Assembly: GCA_022226935.1 (NCBI GenBank)
Contig: CP092081.1
Location: 1-64,000 of the forward strand
Direction of reading: 5' to 3'
Source: Nitrospira sp.
GTDB taxonomy: Bacteria; Nitrospirota; Nitrospiria; Nitrospirales; Nitrospiraceae
Length of the DNA stretch: 64,000 nt
Under the pieces are notes generated by a model. The model made no database searches. It saw nothing but the letters and a program-made list of their open reading frames with translations, and was not told the origin of the DNA. Shown one piece after another: positions 36,599 to 44,336 of the stretch; position 1 is the first letter of the stretch, and each line of letters opens with the position of its first letter. Position numbers and translations under genes: made by a program.

Positions 36599-37486
36599 TT
36601 AGTCCAGAACGACAGTGACTTGCTCGGCTCGTAACAACACGATTGATGAACCAATAATGAGCGCCGCACTCACAACGACCCAGAGCGTCAAGGGTTCTCC
36701 AAAAAATATTGCGGCAAAGACAATCGCGTAGACCGGCTCAAGGGCAATGAACCCGCTGCACGTCGTGGCTGACAATCTCTTCAACGCAAACAAGTAGAGT
36801 TGGTGCATGAATGCCGTCGTCACTACTCCGAGGAGCATGAGGCACACCCAGTCAGTGGTTGTGTGGGGCGCGTGCGAGTTGAAAACGAGAGTAGGTGTGA
36901 GGCATAAGGCCACCGTGAGATTTTGTATCAAAGAAACCATGAGGGGCTGTATTTGGGTGGTCAGGATTTGTGCCTTGATTCCAAAAACGGCAAAAGACAA
37001 TGCCGATCCGAGCCCAACGATCGCGCCAGTGAGTTGTGCATCAGAATCTTTCGCATCAACCAACAACGCCACTGCCAGAATAATCGCAAGTCCAGCTCCG
37101 AGTTCCAACAGGCTTGGGCGTCGGCGCGCCTTCATCGTTACAAGGAGAACAGTAAACAGCGGAAACACTGCGAACGTCAGCGTCGCGATTGCCACACCGG
37201 CAAGCTGGACCGATAAGAAGAAGGTGACCCAATGAATCGCCAGCAATATGCCTGTCACGAGCAAGCCCCTAAGCTGTGCGATGGTAGGAAACAGGCCCAG
37301 GCCTCCACGCAATAGGCCAACTGCGGCTATCGCAATCGACGCAAAGGTTCCTCTCATCATCACAATCCAAAATGGTGAAATATCCAATTTCCCATATAGT
37401 GCAGCCGTGCCAAAGATGATGGCCGCAAGATTGATGGCGATAAGTCCCGACCTCTGAGTTTCTTCTGTCCTGACGGCTGTAACCAT
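36599..37486 (-). CDS. EamA/DMT-type membrane transporter
   Basis: A 295-residue protein with ten hydrophobic segments in two similar halves, the drug/metabolite transporter plan. The second half ends SGFIALEPVYAIVFAAIFFG followed by the final helix pair, a hallmark of EamA proteins. The substrate is unknown; exporters of amino acids or metabolites are common in the family. It lies alone between attL and a degenerate att remnant, so it may be its own acquired block. Confidence 0.9.
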   Translation of the reverse strand: MVTAVRTEETQRSGLIAINLAAIIFGTAALYGKLDISPFWIVMMRGTFASIAIAAVGLLRGGLGLFPTIAQLRGLLVTGILLAIHWVTFFLSVQLAGVAIATLTFAVFPLFTVLLVTMKARRRPSLLELGAGLAIILAVALLVDAKDSDAQLTGAIVGLGSALSFAVFGIKAQILTTQIQPLMVSLIQNLTVALCLTPTLVFNSHAPHTTTDWVCLMLLGVVTTAFMHQLYLFALKRLSATTCSGFIALEPVYAIVFAAIFFGEPLTLWVVVSAALIIGSSIVLLRAEQVTVVLD

Positions 37487-37638
37487 ATTTCCCCAATGAC
37501 CGCAGGCGGTATGTTCGCCTCGTCCTGGTCGGAGCCCTACATTTCTATAAAGGCGAGCCAGTGAAAATGTAAAACTACTCGGGCTCTCTGAGAAAGGTAA
37601 CGCAGGGGATTGAGTGAAAGGAATGATCGAAATGTTGA

Positions 37639-37672
37639 CGCGGGGCTTACGAAACAGGCCGGGGCAGATGTT
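37639..37672. repeat. Degenerate att-like remnant
   Basis: The stretch CTTACGAAACAGGCCGGGGC and its neighbours match the junction at 36370-36400 with few differences, including the inner AGGCCGGG and CAGAT. It lies 5 bp beyond the fic stop codon. It looks like the trace of an earlier insertion end. Confidence 0.55.
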
Positions 37673-37677
37673 CCCTC

Positions 37678-38784
37678 TTACTCTATCACTGGCGTGAGGC
37701 TATAACTTGTGTTCTTGCTGCCACCTTCATTGCGAATGAGCACCCCTCGATCAATCAGTTCTTTGATATCACGCTGGGCAGTGGGCATCGAACATTTTGC
37801 AAGCGCTGCCCATTTTCTCGCTGTCAGTTTGCCCTCAAACCCGTCGAGCAATCGATTCAACACTTTCCGTTGGCGTTCGTTGAGCGCGAGACCGGTATGG
37901 CGTTGCCAGAACGCGGCCTTACGCAGCACATCCGCGCATCCCGTCTCGGCAGCCTCGATCGCATTGGCCACGCATTCAACAAACCACAGCATACGCGGCG
38001 TGATGTCGAGATCACCTTTCTGAGTGACTTCGAGCGAGGCGTAATACTCGGGGCGCTCGCGATGAATCTGTCCCGCCAGGCTGTAGAATCGCTGTGGGGA
38101 CTGTTCCGAGCGTGCAAGACTCCGCTCTGCGAGCGCGCGTGCAATTCTGCCGTTCCCATCGTCGAAGGGATGGATGGTGACAAACCAGAGGTGTGCGATT
38201 GTCGCATGGAGGATGCCGTCGATCGTAAGGGGTTCATTCAGCCATGCGAGAAGCATCTCCATCTCAGCATCCACTCGCTCAGCTGGGGGTGCTTGAAAGT
38301 GAACCTTCTCACGTCCGACCGGACCTGAGCGAACTTGCATGGGACCATCGGCATCGTCTCGCCACCCTCCGGTCTTTATCTTGCGCACACCGGAATAGCC
38401 AGTTGGAAACAGCGCGGCCTGCCACCCATACAGTCGCTCCCGAGTGAGAGGGGTATCCAGTTGGCTCGTCGCATCGAGCATCATCGCAACCATGCCCTCA
38501 GTGCGTCGGTCTTCCGGACCAAGGGCGGCCCCAGGCACACCAAGCCGGCGTGCCACCGAGGAGCGGACACTCGACGGGTCCAATCGTTCGCCTTCTATTT
38601 CTGCACTTTTGACGGCCTCTTCCGTGAGAGCCAGAAGTTCCGCCTCAAGGCGCAGCTCAAAGCCCAACTGCATCATTTTTCCAAGGAGGCGACCTTGCTT
38701 CAGGTGGGCCTTGCCGAGCGGGTTGAGCAATTGCTCAGCATTCCAGCGGAAGTGTGGCCAATCAGGTAGTTCCCAGATATACAT
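37678..38784 (-). CDS. Fic-domain AMP-transferase with C-terminal winged helix
   Basis: A 368-residue protein. The N-terminal helical region (DUF4172-like, MYIWELPDWPHFRW) contains the self-inhibitory helix motif SAEIEG. The Fic motif HPFDDGNGRIAR (about 214-225) is intact, so transfer of AMP to a target protein is predicted. The C-terminal part (ALNERQRKVLNRLLDG, CSMPTAQRDIKELIDRGVL) is a winged helix-turn-helix. The gene starts right at an array of six operator-like half-sites, so I infer that the winged helix autoregulates transcription. Such proteins can act as toxins or as regulators; no separate antitoxin gene is visible. Confidence 0.92.
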   Translation of the reverse strand: MYIWELPDWPHFRWNAEQLLNPLGKAHLKQGRLLGKMMQLGFELRLEAELLALTEEAVKSAEIEGERLDPSSVRSSVARRLGVPGAALGPEDRRTEGMVAMMLDATSQLDTPLTRERLYGWQAALFPTGYSGVRKIKTGGWRDDADGPMQVRSGPVGREKVHFQAPPAERVDAEMEMLLAWLNEPLTIDGILHATIAHLWFVTIHPFDDGNGRIARALAERSLARSEQSPQRFYSLAGQIHRERPEYYASLEVTQKGDLDITPRMLWFVECVANAIEAAETGCADVLRKAAFWQRHTGLALNERQRKVLNRLLDGFEGKLTARKWAALAKCSMPTAQRDIKELIDRGVLIRNEGGSKNTSYSLTPVIE

Positions 38785-38881
38785 ATTCGCCTCACATTAT
38801 GATGCGAATATACGCCTATTCGCATCATAATGCTAGCTATTCACATCATCATTTGAGGTGAATGCGAGCTCATTCGCCTCA
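38785..38881. promoter_or_regulatory. Array of six operator-like half-sites before fic
   Basis: Ten-base half-sites of the form ATTCRCMTCA occur at 38785(+), 38800(-), 38818(+), 38839(+), 38854(-) and 38872(+). The first three and the last three have identical spacing, so the array is a 54-bp module used twice. Within it a 16-bp perfect inverted repeat spans 38795-38810 and 38817-38832. The first site touches the fic start codon. Binding by the Fic winged helix is inferred. Confidence 0.75.
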
Positions 38882-38998
38882 TTGGGCGGGAATAGGGAAC
38901 TCTCCAACGAGCTAGGGTCGAGTCGGTGCGTTAGAGAAGCTTGGCTCGTTTGCTCGTGAGGTGGCTAAGATGACTGGGGACTCACTAGGAAATCCTGG

Positions 38999-39133
38999 GT
39001 GGGTCTTTCTTCTGGCGGTGGCACAGGCGACGACGAAATTTCTGACGCCCGGGCACTGGGAGCGGGCATTGTGCTTCTGGCGATGTTGCTGCTGCTAGTG
39101 ACTCTCCTCGTCAACCTCGCCGCTGCGGCTTAG
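38999..39133 (+). pseudogene. Possible remnant of a membrane protein C terminus
   Basis: An in-frame stretch ends ALGAGIVLLAMLLLLVTLLV followed by a short polar end and TAG. It resembles the last helix of an ABC permease such as PstA or PstC. There is no good start: GTG 38999 lacks a ribosome site and the frame closes at a TAA about 45 bases upstream. It may be a gene scrap or a 44-residue peptide gene. Confidence 0.3.
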
Positions 39134-39366
39134 TAGACCACCCTTCTCGTTTGTTGCCGTCCGTCAGGAGACGACATCCTATAGAGGTCGCAGCCGGTTG
39201 TTTTTGCCGCTGCGTGGCTTGCAGATCCGCCATGCCTCATGCCTAAATCAGCCATCGTGACTTCACCATCATCGATGCAACGACTGAGCATCACTTCTGT
39301 CACTACACTCAGACAGGAGCACGAGCGTACCATGCAAAAGATTGGTCAATTTTAGTGCGTCCGTCC

Positions 39367-40230
39367 TCAGGCACAGCCCGTCTTCGGTTTCGCCTGAGCT
39401 GTTTTCGTTTGCTCTTCTGCGAGGTATTGTTTGGCCTTTTCAAGTTGCGACACTGCGCGTGGAAAGGGCGCAATGTGAATGGCCTTTTCCCACTGTACGA
39501 TGGCTTCTAGGTAGCGGCCTGTGCACATCAGAAACGCAGCATAGTCGCCATACGCGTAGGCGCTGGCCGGATTCAAGGCGATGCCCTCCTTCAGCAGCTG
39601 TTCCCGTAACGCGGCGTTGCCTCCGACTTTCGCCACACTTGCCCGATGCACGAGAACCATCATCGAATGGTGTGGAAGTGCTGCCGCCTGTTGCGTGCGA
39701 TTAAAGGTGTGAGTAGCTTCGGCCACGTGACCTTGCTTCTCATGCCAGATGCCTTTGAAGTACCATGGGTAGAAGCTATCTGGGTCAAGCGCTTTGGCTT
39801 TCGCAATATGTTCGGCGGCCTCGACAAACTCTTTCCTGACTATTAAGACCCGTGCCAGCTGCGCATGCGCTGCGCCAAGATTCGGATCCAAGCTCACCGC
39901 CTGCCGCGCATGGCCTAATGCGTCCTGCACCACTGTTCCAGCAAACGTGGTGAGATCATACCAGTCGCCAATGTTATACCCACCGACCAGGGTTCCCAGC
40001 GAAACCGCGGCATAAATAAACGCCTCATTGCGGTTCTGGTCTGCCGCCAGATTAATCTTGGTATAGGCATCCTGCAGGTGTGCTCGACTGAACACGTTGG
40101 CTTCGATTGGATAATAGGCCTCATGGGCAGTGCCCGTGGCGTGCCCTTGTCTGCGGGTGGCACTGATCACAAGCACCCAGCCGAACGATTTCATGGTGAT
40201 GGACATCGCGTCCCCCCGCGTGAACCGCAT
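39367..40230 (-). CDS. TPR-repeat protein
   Basis: A 287-residue protein with tetratricopeptide repeats from about residue 90 to 270 (for example AVSLDPNLGAAHAQLARVL, AKALDPDSFYPWYFKGIWHE, GIALNPASAYAYGDYAAFL). The family makes protein-protein contacts. The N terminus, MRFTRGDAMSITMKSFGWVL, hints at a weak signal sequence or a damaged start. No catalytic domain is present. It lies alone between the fic control region and gene fragments. Confidence 0.78.
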   Translation of the reverse strand: MRFTRGDAMSITMKSFGWVLVISATRRQGHATGTAHEAYYPIEANVFSRAHLQDAYTKINLAADQNRNEAFIYAAVSLGTLVGGYNIGDWYDLTTFAGTVVQDALGHARQAVSLDPNLGAAHAQLARVLIVRKEFVEAAEHIAKAKALDPDSFYPWYFKGIWHEKQGHVAEATHTFNRTQQAAALPHHSMMVLVHRASVAKVGGNAALREQLLKEGIALNPASAYAYGDYAAFLMCTGRYLEAIVQWEKAIHIAPFPRAVSQLEKAKQYLAEEQTKTAQAKPKTGCA

Positions 40231-40543
40231 CTTTTACCGCACGAATACCTAGGCACTCGTGCACGATCTTTCCACGCCCGTCTCATCTCAGCAGGCGTTG
40301 AGTGAAAAGATGTTTCGACTTGGGTCGCTAGTCAGTGGCGGAAGGGGCCGTATCCGCGGGCTATCACCAATTTCTGCGCCGAGGCTTCGCAACATTTCGC
40401 GAATGGCTTCTATGTTTCTGTAACTTTTCCCATAATCCAACGAAGTTATCTTCATAGCTGGAGCGCTACGAAGCTTTACCCAAGCATAGTCATTCCCCGC
40501 ACCTGCTTGGTTACACTGCACGCCCTTTTGCGGGGCGTGCAAC
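40231..40543. other. Stretch without a supported gene
   Basis: About 310 bp. A minus-strand frame of 84 codons (40288-40542) lacks a ribosome site and a recognisable domain; part of it (MKITSLDYGKSYRNIEAIRE) reads like protein, so a gene scrap is possible. No repeat or RNA gene is seen. Confidence 0.4.
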
Positions 40544-40738
40544 CTATTTGAGGCGAGTCCCGACGCGAATTCTAGAGCGGTCTACGATGATGAGAGACGT
40601 GGTGAGTTCAGCCTCGGTAACCTCGCTGAGCAATCGTCCCAAAGCCTGCTCGGTTTCTTCGATCATGGTCGGCCAAACCCGAAGACGCACAATGCTATGG
40701 TGGCGATGCACTTTCAGGAAGTCGGGCGCGGTGCACAT
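40544..40738 (-). pseudogene. C-terminal fragment of a DUF5615 PIN-like protein
   Basis: The frame encodes HHSIVRLRVWPTMIEETEQA, ALGRLLSEVTEAELTTSLII and VDRSRIRVGTRL, which matches the end of DUF5615 proteins (toxin-like, PIN fold). The N-terminal half with the catalytic acids is missing: an in-frame TGA closes the frame just upstream. It is probably the remains of a toxin-antitoxin pair. Confidence 0.45.
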
Positions 40739-40873
40739 CCAGAAGACGGATGGGCTCTCGTTTCAATGGTTGGACGAGGGCGGGTCCTGCTTGGATCAGG
40801 AAAAATCCCTTGTTGAAGCTCGTACCTTTCATGCCTATCATGGTGGACCGACACTCTCGCAAAGGAGGACGCC

Positions 40874-41752
40874 ATGAAGGCCCAACGCTCTGATGATATG
40901 CGCCCGACCCCCGATCCGGCTGAGGATAACGCCTTCTTCCCTTCAGCCTATTCGCTTGGGAAATTCACGTCCGCCAAGTCCGATCTAGGGGAGACTGATT
41001 ATCCCAACGCCTATCGAGGTGGTCGATGGAAGGTGCTCATGATTGCCACCGATGAACGCTACTTGCTCATGCAGAACGGCACCATGTTTTCGACGGGCAA
41101 CCATCCCGTCGAAACGCTATTGCCCATGTATCACTTTGATAAGGCGGGGTTCGAGATCGACATCGCGACGCTCTCAGGCAATCCCGCAAAACTGGAGCTC
41201 TGGGCCCTACCCAAAGAGGACCAGGCCGTCCTGAGCATCTTCGCAAAATATCGCGACAAATTGAAACACCCGCTCAAACTGTCCGACGTGGTCGAACACA
41301 AGCTTGACGACAAATCCGATTATATCGCTGTCTTTATCCCCGGCGGCCATGGTGCCCTGGTCGGGATTCCCTCTAGCTCAGATGTGAAAGCCGTCCTGAA
41401 GTGGGCCGTCAAACGGGACAAGTACATTGTTTCGCTGTGCCATGGTCCGGCGGCACTGCTGGCAGCAGCAGTTGGCGAGAACAAGGACACCTATCTCTTC
41501 AAGGGCTACAGTATTTGCGTCTTCCCGGATTCCATCGATCAGAAGACTCCAGACATTGGCTACATGCCCGGTCAACTCCAGTGGTTCCTCGGCGAGAAAC
41601 TGAAGGCGCTTGGGGTCAAGATCGTGAATACCGATATCACGGGCCTGACGCATCAAGACCGGCGATTGATCACTGGGGATAGTCCGTTTGCCTCGAACAA
41701 TGTTGGGAAGGCGGCGGCAAAGGCCCTGCTCGATGAGGTCGGTGGCGGCTAA
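40874..41752 (+). CDS. hchA: Hsp31-type glyoxalase III / protein deglycase
   Basis: A 292-residue DJ-1/PfpI superfamily protein that aligns along its whole length with E. coli Hch[20 protein letters not shown]-like [39 protein letters not shown], nucleophile Cys in [10 protein letters not shown], and [12 protein letters not shown]. It converts methylglyoxal to lactate and acts as a chaperone. A strong AAAGGAGG lies before ATG 40874. It is the last gene before the internal att junction. Confidence 0.94.
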   Translation: MKAQRSDDMRPTPDPAEDNAFFPSAYSLGKFTSAKSDLGETDYPNAYRGGRWKVLMIATDERYLLMQNGTMFSTGNHPVETLLPMYHFDKAGFEIDIATLSGNPAKLELWALPKEDQAVLSIFAKYRDKLKHPLKLSDVVEHKLDDKSDYIAVFIPGGHGALVGIPSSSDVKAVLKWAVKRDKYIVSLCHGPAALLAAAVGENKDTYLFKGYSICVFPDSIDQKTPDIGYMPGQLQWFLGEKLKALGVKIVNTDITGLTHQDRRLITGDSPFASNNVGKAAAKALLDEVGGG

Positions 41753-41845
41753 GATACACACAAACAGCCGAGGAAGAAGAACAAGAGACGGGTACGCTGC
41801 GCACGCATATACGAATCCCCGCCATCAATGTAGGTCTTTTAGAAA

Positions 41846-41892
41846 TGGAGCCGGCGAGTGGAATCGAACCACCGACCTGCGGTTTACGAATC
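41846..41892 (-). repeat. tRNA-Thr(CGT) 3' fragment, internal att-like junction
   Basis: Read on the minus strand this is the 3' part of a tRNA: loop TTCGTAA, stem ACCGC, T arm GGTGG-TTCGATT-CCACT, acceptor half CGCCGGC, T and CCA. The 5' half is absent. The break is in the anticodon loop, exactly as in attL, and the next bases match the left-end arm sequence. Confidence 0.85.
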
Positions 41893-42040
41893 AGGCCAGG
41901 GCAATTTTTGAAACGCTCGGTGTATCAAATGGTTTCCCCGTTTTAACTGCGAAAACAGGCGCTTGCGTGCATTCTATTGATTCGATGGATTCGAGGTGTA
42001 TGGGTGGGTTTTGAAAATTTTTAGCACAAATTTAGCACAG
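41893..42040. repeat. Left-end arm sequence, copy 2
   Basis: 148 bp closely similar to 36381-36528, in the same orientation and equally placed inside a tRNA 3' fragment. It ends in the same doubled motif TTTAGCACAAATTTAGCACA (42020-42039). It marks an older or second left end of an integrase-related element. Confidence 0.82.
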
Positions 42041-42056
42041 GATTTTGTGCCCAATT

Positions 42057-43199
42057 TTACACCTCAATATTAGTAACACGTGATGTGATCTTCCACGTTA
42101 CAAATTGTTGGGTGCCTGGAAGTAAGGCTGTAGGGGGTTTCGGATAATCAGACATGCACATGGCTTTTATTGCATCCTGTTGGCCTCTGTCTAACCCCCG
42201 CCACCAAAGCGGTGAAAAAAATACATTCTCACCGAACTCGAATAAAAACTTAACTGTCGCCTGAACAAGGCGATTGTCCTCAAATTCCTCCATGCTTCTA
42301 ACGAGCCGTCGGCCGACATTGTTTGGTTCGTTTAGCCATGCGAAAACCACTGCTCCACCTTTGTCAGTCGCAATCGAACTGCAAGTGATAAGGTCAGCTT
42401 CCGATCCGGACATACCTAGAGCTACTAAGTTCTGCAAGAATCTTCCGCTGAAATCATATTCGGGGTTGCATCCGAAACTGCACATTATGTCGGGGCATCG
42501 GTCGAGTTCCATCACGTAATAGTGGATCTTGGAGTAGTCCCCGGAATTTAGGCAGTCATCATATTTGATTTTTTCTTTCTTCAGCATCTTCATTCCAACT
42601 TCAAGCCCGTCTTTTCTAACGTTAAGATACTGCTGCAAGAATATTTGGCTTGTAAGATCTTGGCCTTTGTCCATGTTCCTCTGGAACCGTATGCTTTCCA
42701 ATGCTGCCGCCTTAGTAAAGATTTCGCGGCATATCGCACGGTAAGCAAGCAGCAAATTATGTTCTTTCTTATTTGATTCATAAGCGTGCTGTTCTATTGG
42801 TTCGAATGTTCGAGAGTCGTGATGGTAGCAAAATCCTGTAAAGGTCGAAGCATCCTTTACGCCTGCTCGCTTTGCCTCAAAGGAACCTCCATTGGTGATT
42901 AGCTCTTGCAGGCTTGGCTTAAAAGCGAAACCCATGACATGGCCATTCTCTGCTATGCGAGAAAGCCCCCCCATTCTCTGTATCGTATGGGCTTTAACTA
43001 TACCCCCCTTGCAGACTGATGGATTAGCGCTAGGGTGAAGACAATACTCAGATTTGAACTGTTTCCTCAGTTTGTCATCAAAAACAAATGGGCGCAGAGG
43101 AGCTTGCTTATGCCTATCTAAATGGCAATCTTTGTATTTGTCACCGGACCCACACCAACATGGATCATTCGGGCTGTTGTGCAAGACGATTTTAGGCAT
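42057..43199 (-). CDS. SEC-C protein with HNH-like cysteine/histidine core
   Basis: A 380-residue soluble protein. The N-terminal SEC-C metal motif DPCWCGSGDKYKDCH uses Cys14, Cys16, Cys25 and His26. A second potential metal centre follows: Cys53 and Cys63, then KAHTIQ with His71, and FCYHHDSRTFEPIE with Cys124, His126 and His127, arranged like a treble-clef (HNH-type) fold. The rest is alpha-helical. I cannot name the family; nuclease activity is only a suggestion. It starts 3 bp after the protease gene ends, so the two are co-transcribed. The DNA is visibly richer in AT than the core genome. Confidence 0.8.
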   Translation of the reverse strand: MPKIVLHNSPNDPCWCGSGDKYKDCHLDRHKQAPLRPFVFDDKLRKQFKSEYCLHPSANPSVCKGGIVKAHTIQRMGGLSRIAENGHVMGFAFKPSLQELITNGGSFEAKRAGVKDASTFTGFCYHHDSRTFEPIEQHAYESNKKEHNLLLAYRAICREIFTKAAALESIRFQRNMDKGQDLTSQIFLQQYLNVRKDGLEVGMKMLKKEKIKYDDCLNSGDYSKIHYYVMELDRCPDIMCSFGCNPEYDFSGRFLQNLVALGMSGSEADLITCSSIATDKGGAVVFAWLNEPNNVGRRLVRSMEEFEDNRLVQATVKFLFEFGENVFFSPLWWRGLDRGQQDAIKAMCMSDYPKPPTALLPGTQQFVTWKITSRVTNIEV

Positions 43200-43202
43200 G
43201 TG

Positions 43203-44090
43203 CTACTGCTGCGTTCCCTTATTGAGCTCGAAGTTTTTATCCTTTTCTCGCAGGTCATCGCGTCGAATTAGATCAATAACGGCATCTGCAGGGACAATAT
43301 TTGCGAGACCCGAATTTTCCTCAAACACCACGCGGGGCCTTTTAGTCTGTCCACTGTAAGCGGTATCTACATAAGATATGAAGTTGGAGATTAAACCTAT
43401 TAACCTTTCCTCGTTTATCAGGTTCGACGAGAGGCCCTGACCAAACTTAAGCGGAGGCGAGTAGAGAACTGGGCCGCCACTGTTTCCAGGAAAAACGAAC
43501 GAATCAGCGATAATTCCATCTGAATCTGAGCGCGCGACCATTCCTTGTCTCGCAATAGGGTTTGCATATGCTGTCGATCGAAGACCTAGTGGAAATCCGA
43601 GCACAAGAAGCCTAGCACCAACTTTGATGTCCTTATGGGAGAGAAACATCCTCAACGGAATTGTCTTAAACTTGGGCTTACCTGTCCAAGCAATGAATCT
43701 ACATGCAACGTCATAATCAGACGAGAAATACCAGTGACCAGCGTTATGGCGTTCGACCTCTTCGTTCTGAAGTAGCACCGACCCTCCGCTCGATTCATTA
43801 AGACGATATCTGAGATTGGGCTTCACTGCTCCAGCCTTTTCGACTATCACATGCTTTGCAGTTACCAGCAGCACGTGCCCTTTTTCAGTTTCGACAAGAA
43901 ACCCTGTTCCTATCGGGCTTAACTTTGTCTTCCCGTTCTCTATTTCTTCGACTTCGATCGAAACCACAGTATCAAGCCATTGATCATTGAAAAATGACGT
44001 TTCTCCACGGACTGGTACATCTCCTAAAGCTGAGCTTCCACAAAACAGAACAGCAATTACTGCAACAATGAATGGGAATGGCGGTCTCAC
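43203..44090 (-). CDS. Exported trypsin-like serine protease
   Basis: A 295-residue protein with a signal peptide (FPFIVAVIAVLFCGSSALG). The S1-type triad is complete: His80 in LVTAKHVI, Asp127 in SSDYDVACRF and Ser204 in FPGNSGGPVL. There is no PDZ domain, unlike DegP, so substrate recognition must lie in the protease or a partner. It lies 3 bp upstream of the SEC-C gene and 246 bp downstream of the helicase gene on the same strand. If part of one system, it would act outside the cytoplasm, which is unusual. Confidence 0.88.
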   Translation of the reverse strand: MRPPFPFIVAVIAVLFCGSSALGDVPVRGETSFFNDQWLDTVVSIEVEEIENGKTKLSPIGTGFLVETEKGHVLLVTAKHVIVEKAGAVKPNLRYRLNESSGGSVLLQNEEVERHNAGHWYFSSDYDVACRFIAWTGKPKFKTIPLRMFLSHKDIKVGARLLVLGFPLGLRSTAYANPIARQGMVARSDSDGIIADSFVFPGNSGGPVLYSPPLKFGQGLSSNLINEERLIGLISNFISYVDTAYSGQTKRPRVVFEENSGLANIVPADAVIDLIRRDDLREKDKNFELNKGTQQ

Positions 44091-44336
44091 AATCCAGTCT
44101 CCTTATCCTGCCTAGGCTGCCCGCAAGAGATAATTTGCTCTTCCTGATGTCTAGATAATGCATTTCATTTTGAGCCGTCTCTCTGAGAGGTCGAAATTGC
44201 ATAAGAAATCGACGGGTACGGGCTAGCCTTCTCGAATAGATCTAGACCTGTGCGAGTATTTCGACGCGCCCAGTTTGAGAAAGAGGTTCGGGAATATCAC
44301 CGTCAGATACCAAAGCAGGTCAATAGCGTAGGCCCC

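Noticed and set aside
38785-38881. Short regularly spaced repeats as a possible CRISPR array
   Set aside because: Ten-base sites in alternating orientation with short gaps fit an operator, not repeat-spacer units; no cas genes.
39130-39333. 67-codon minus-strand frame
   Set aside because: No ribosome site, no domain, composition not protein-like.
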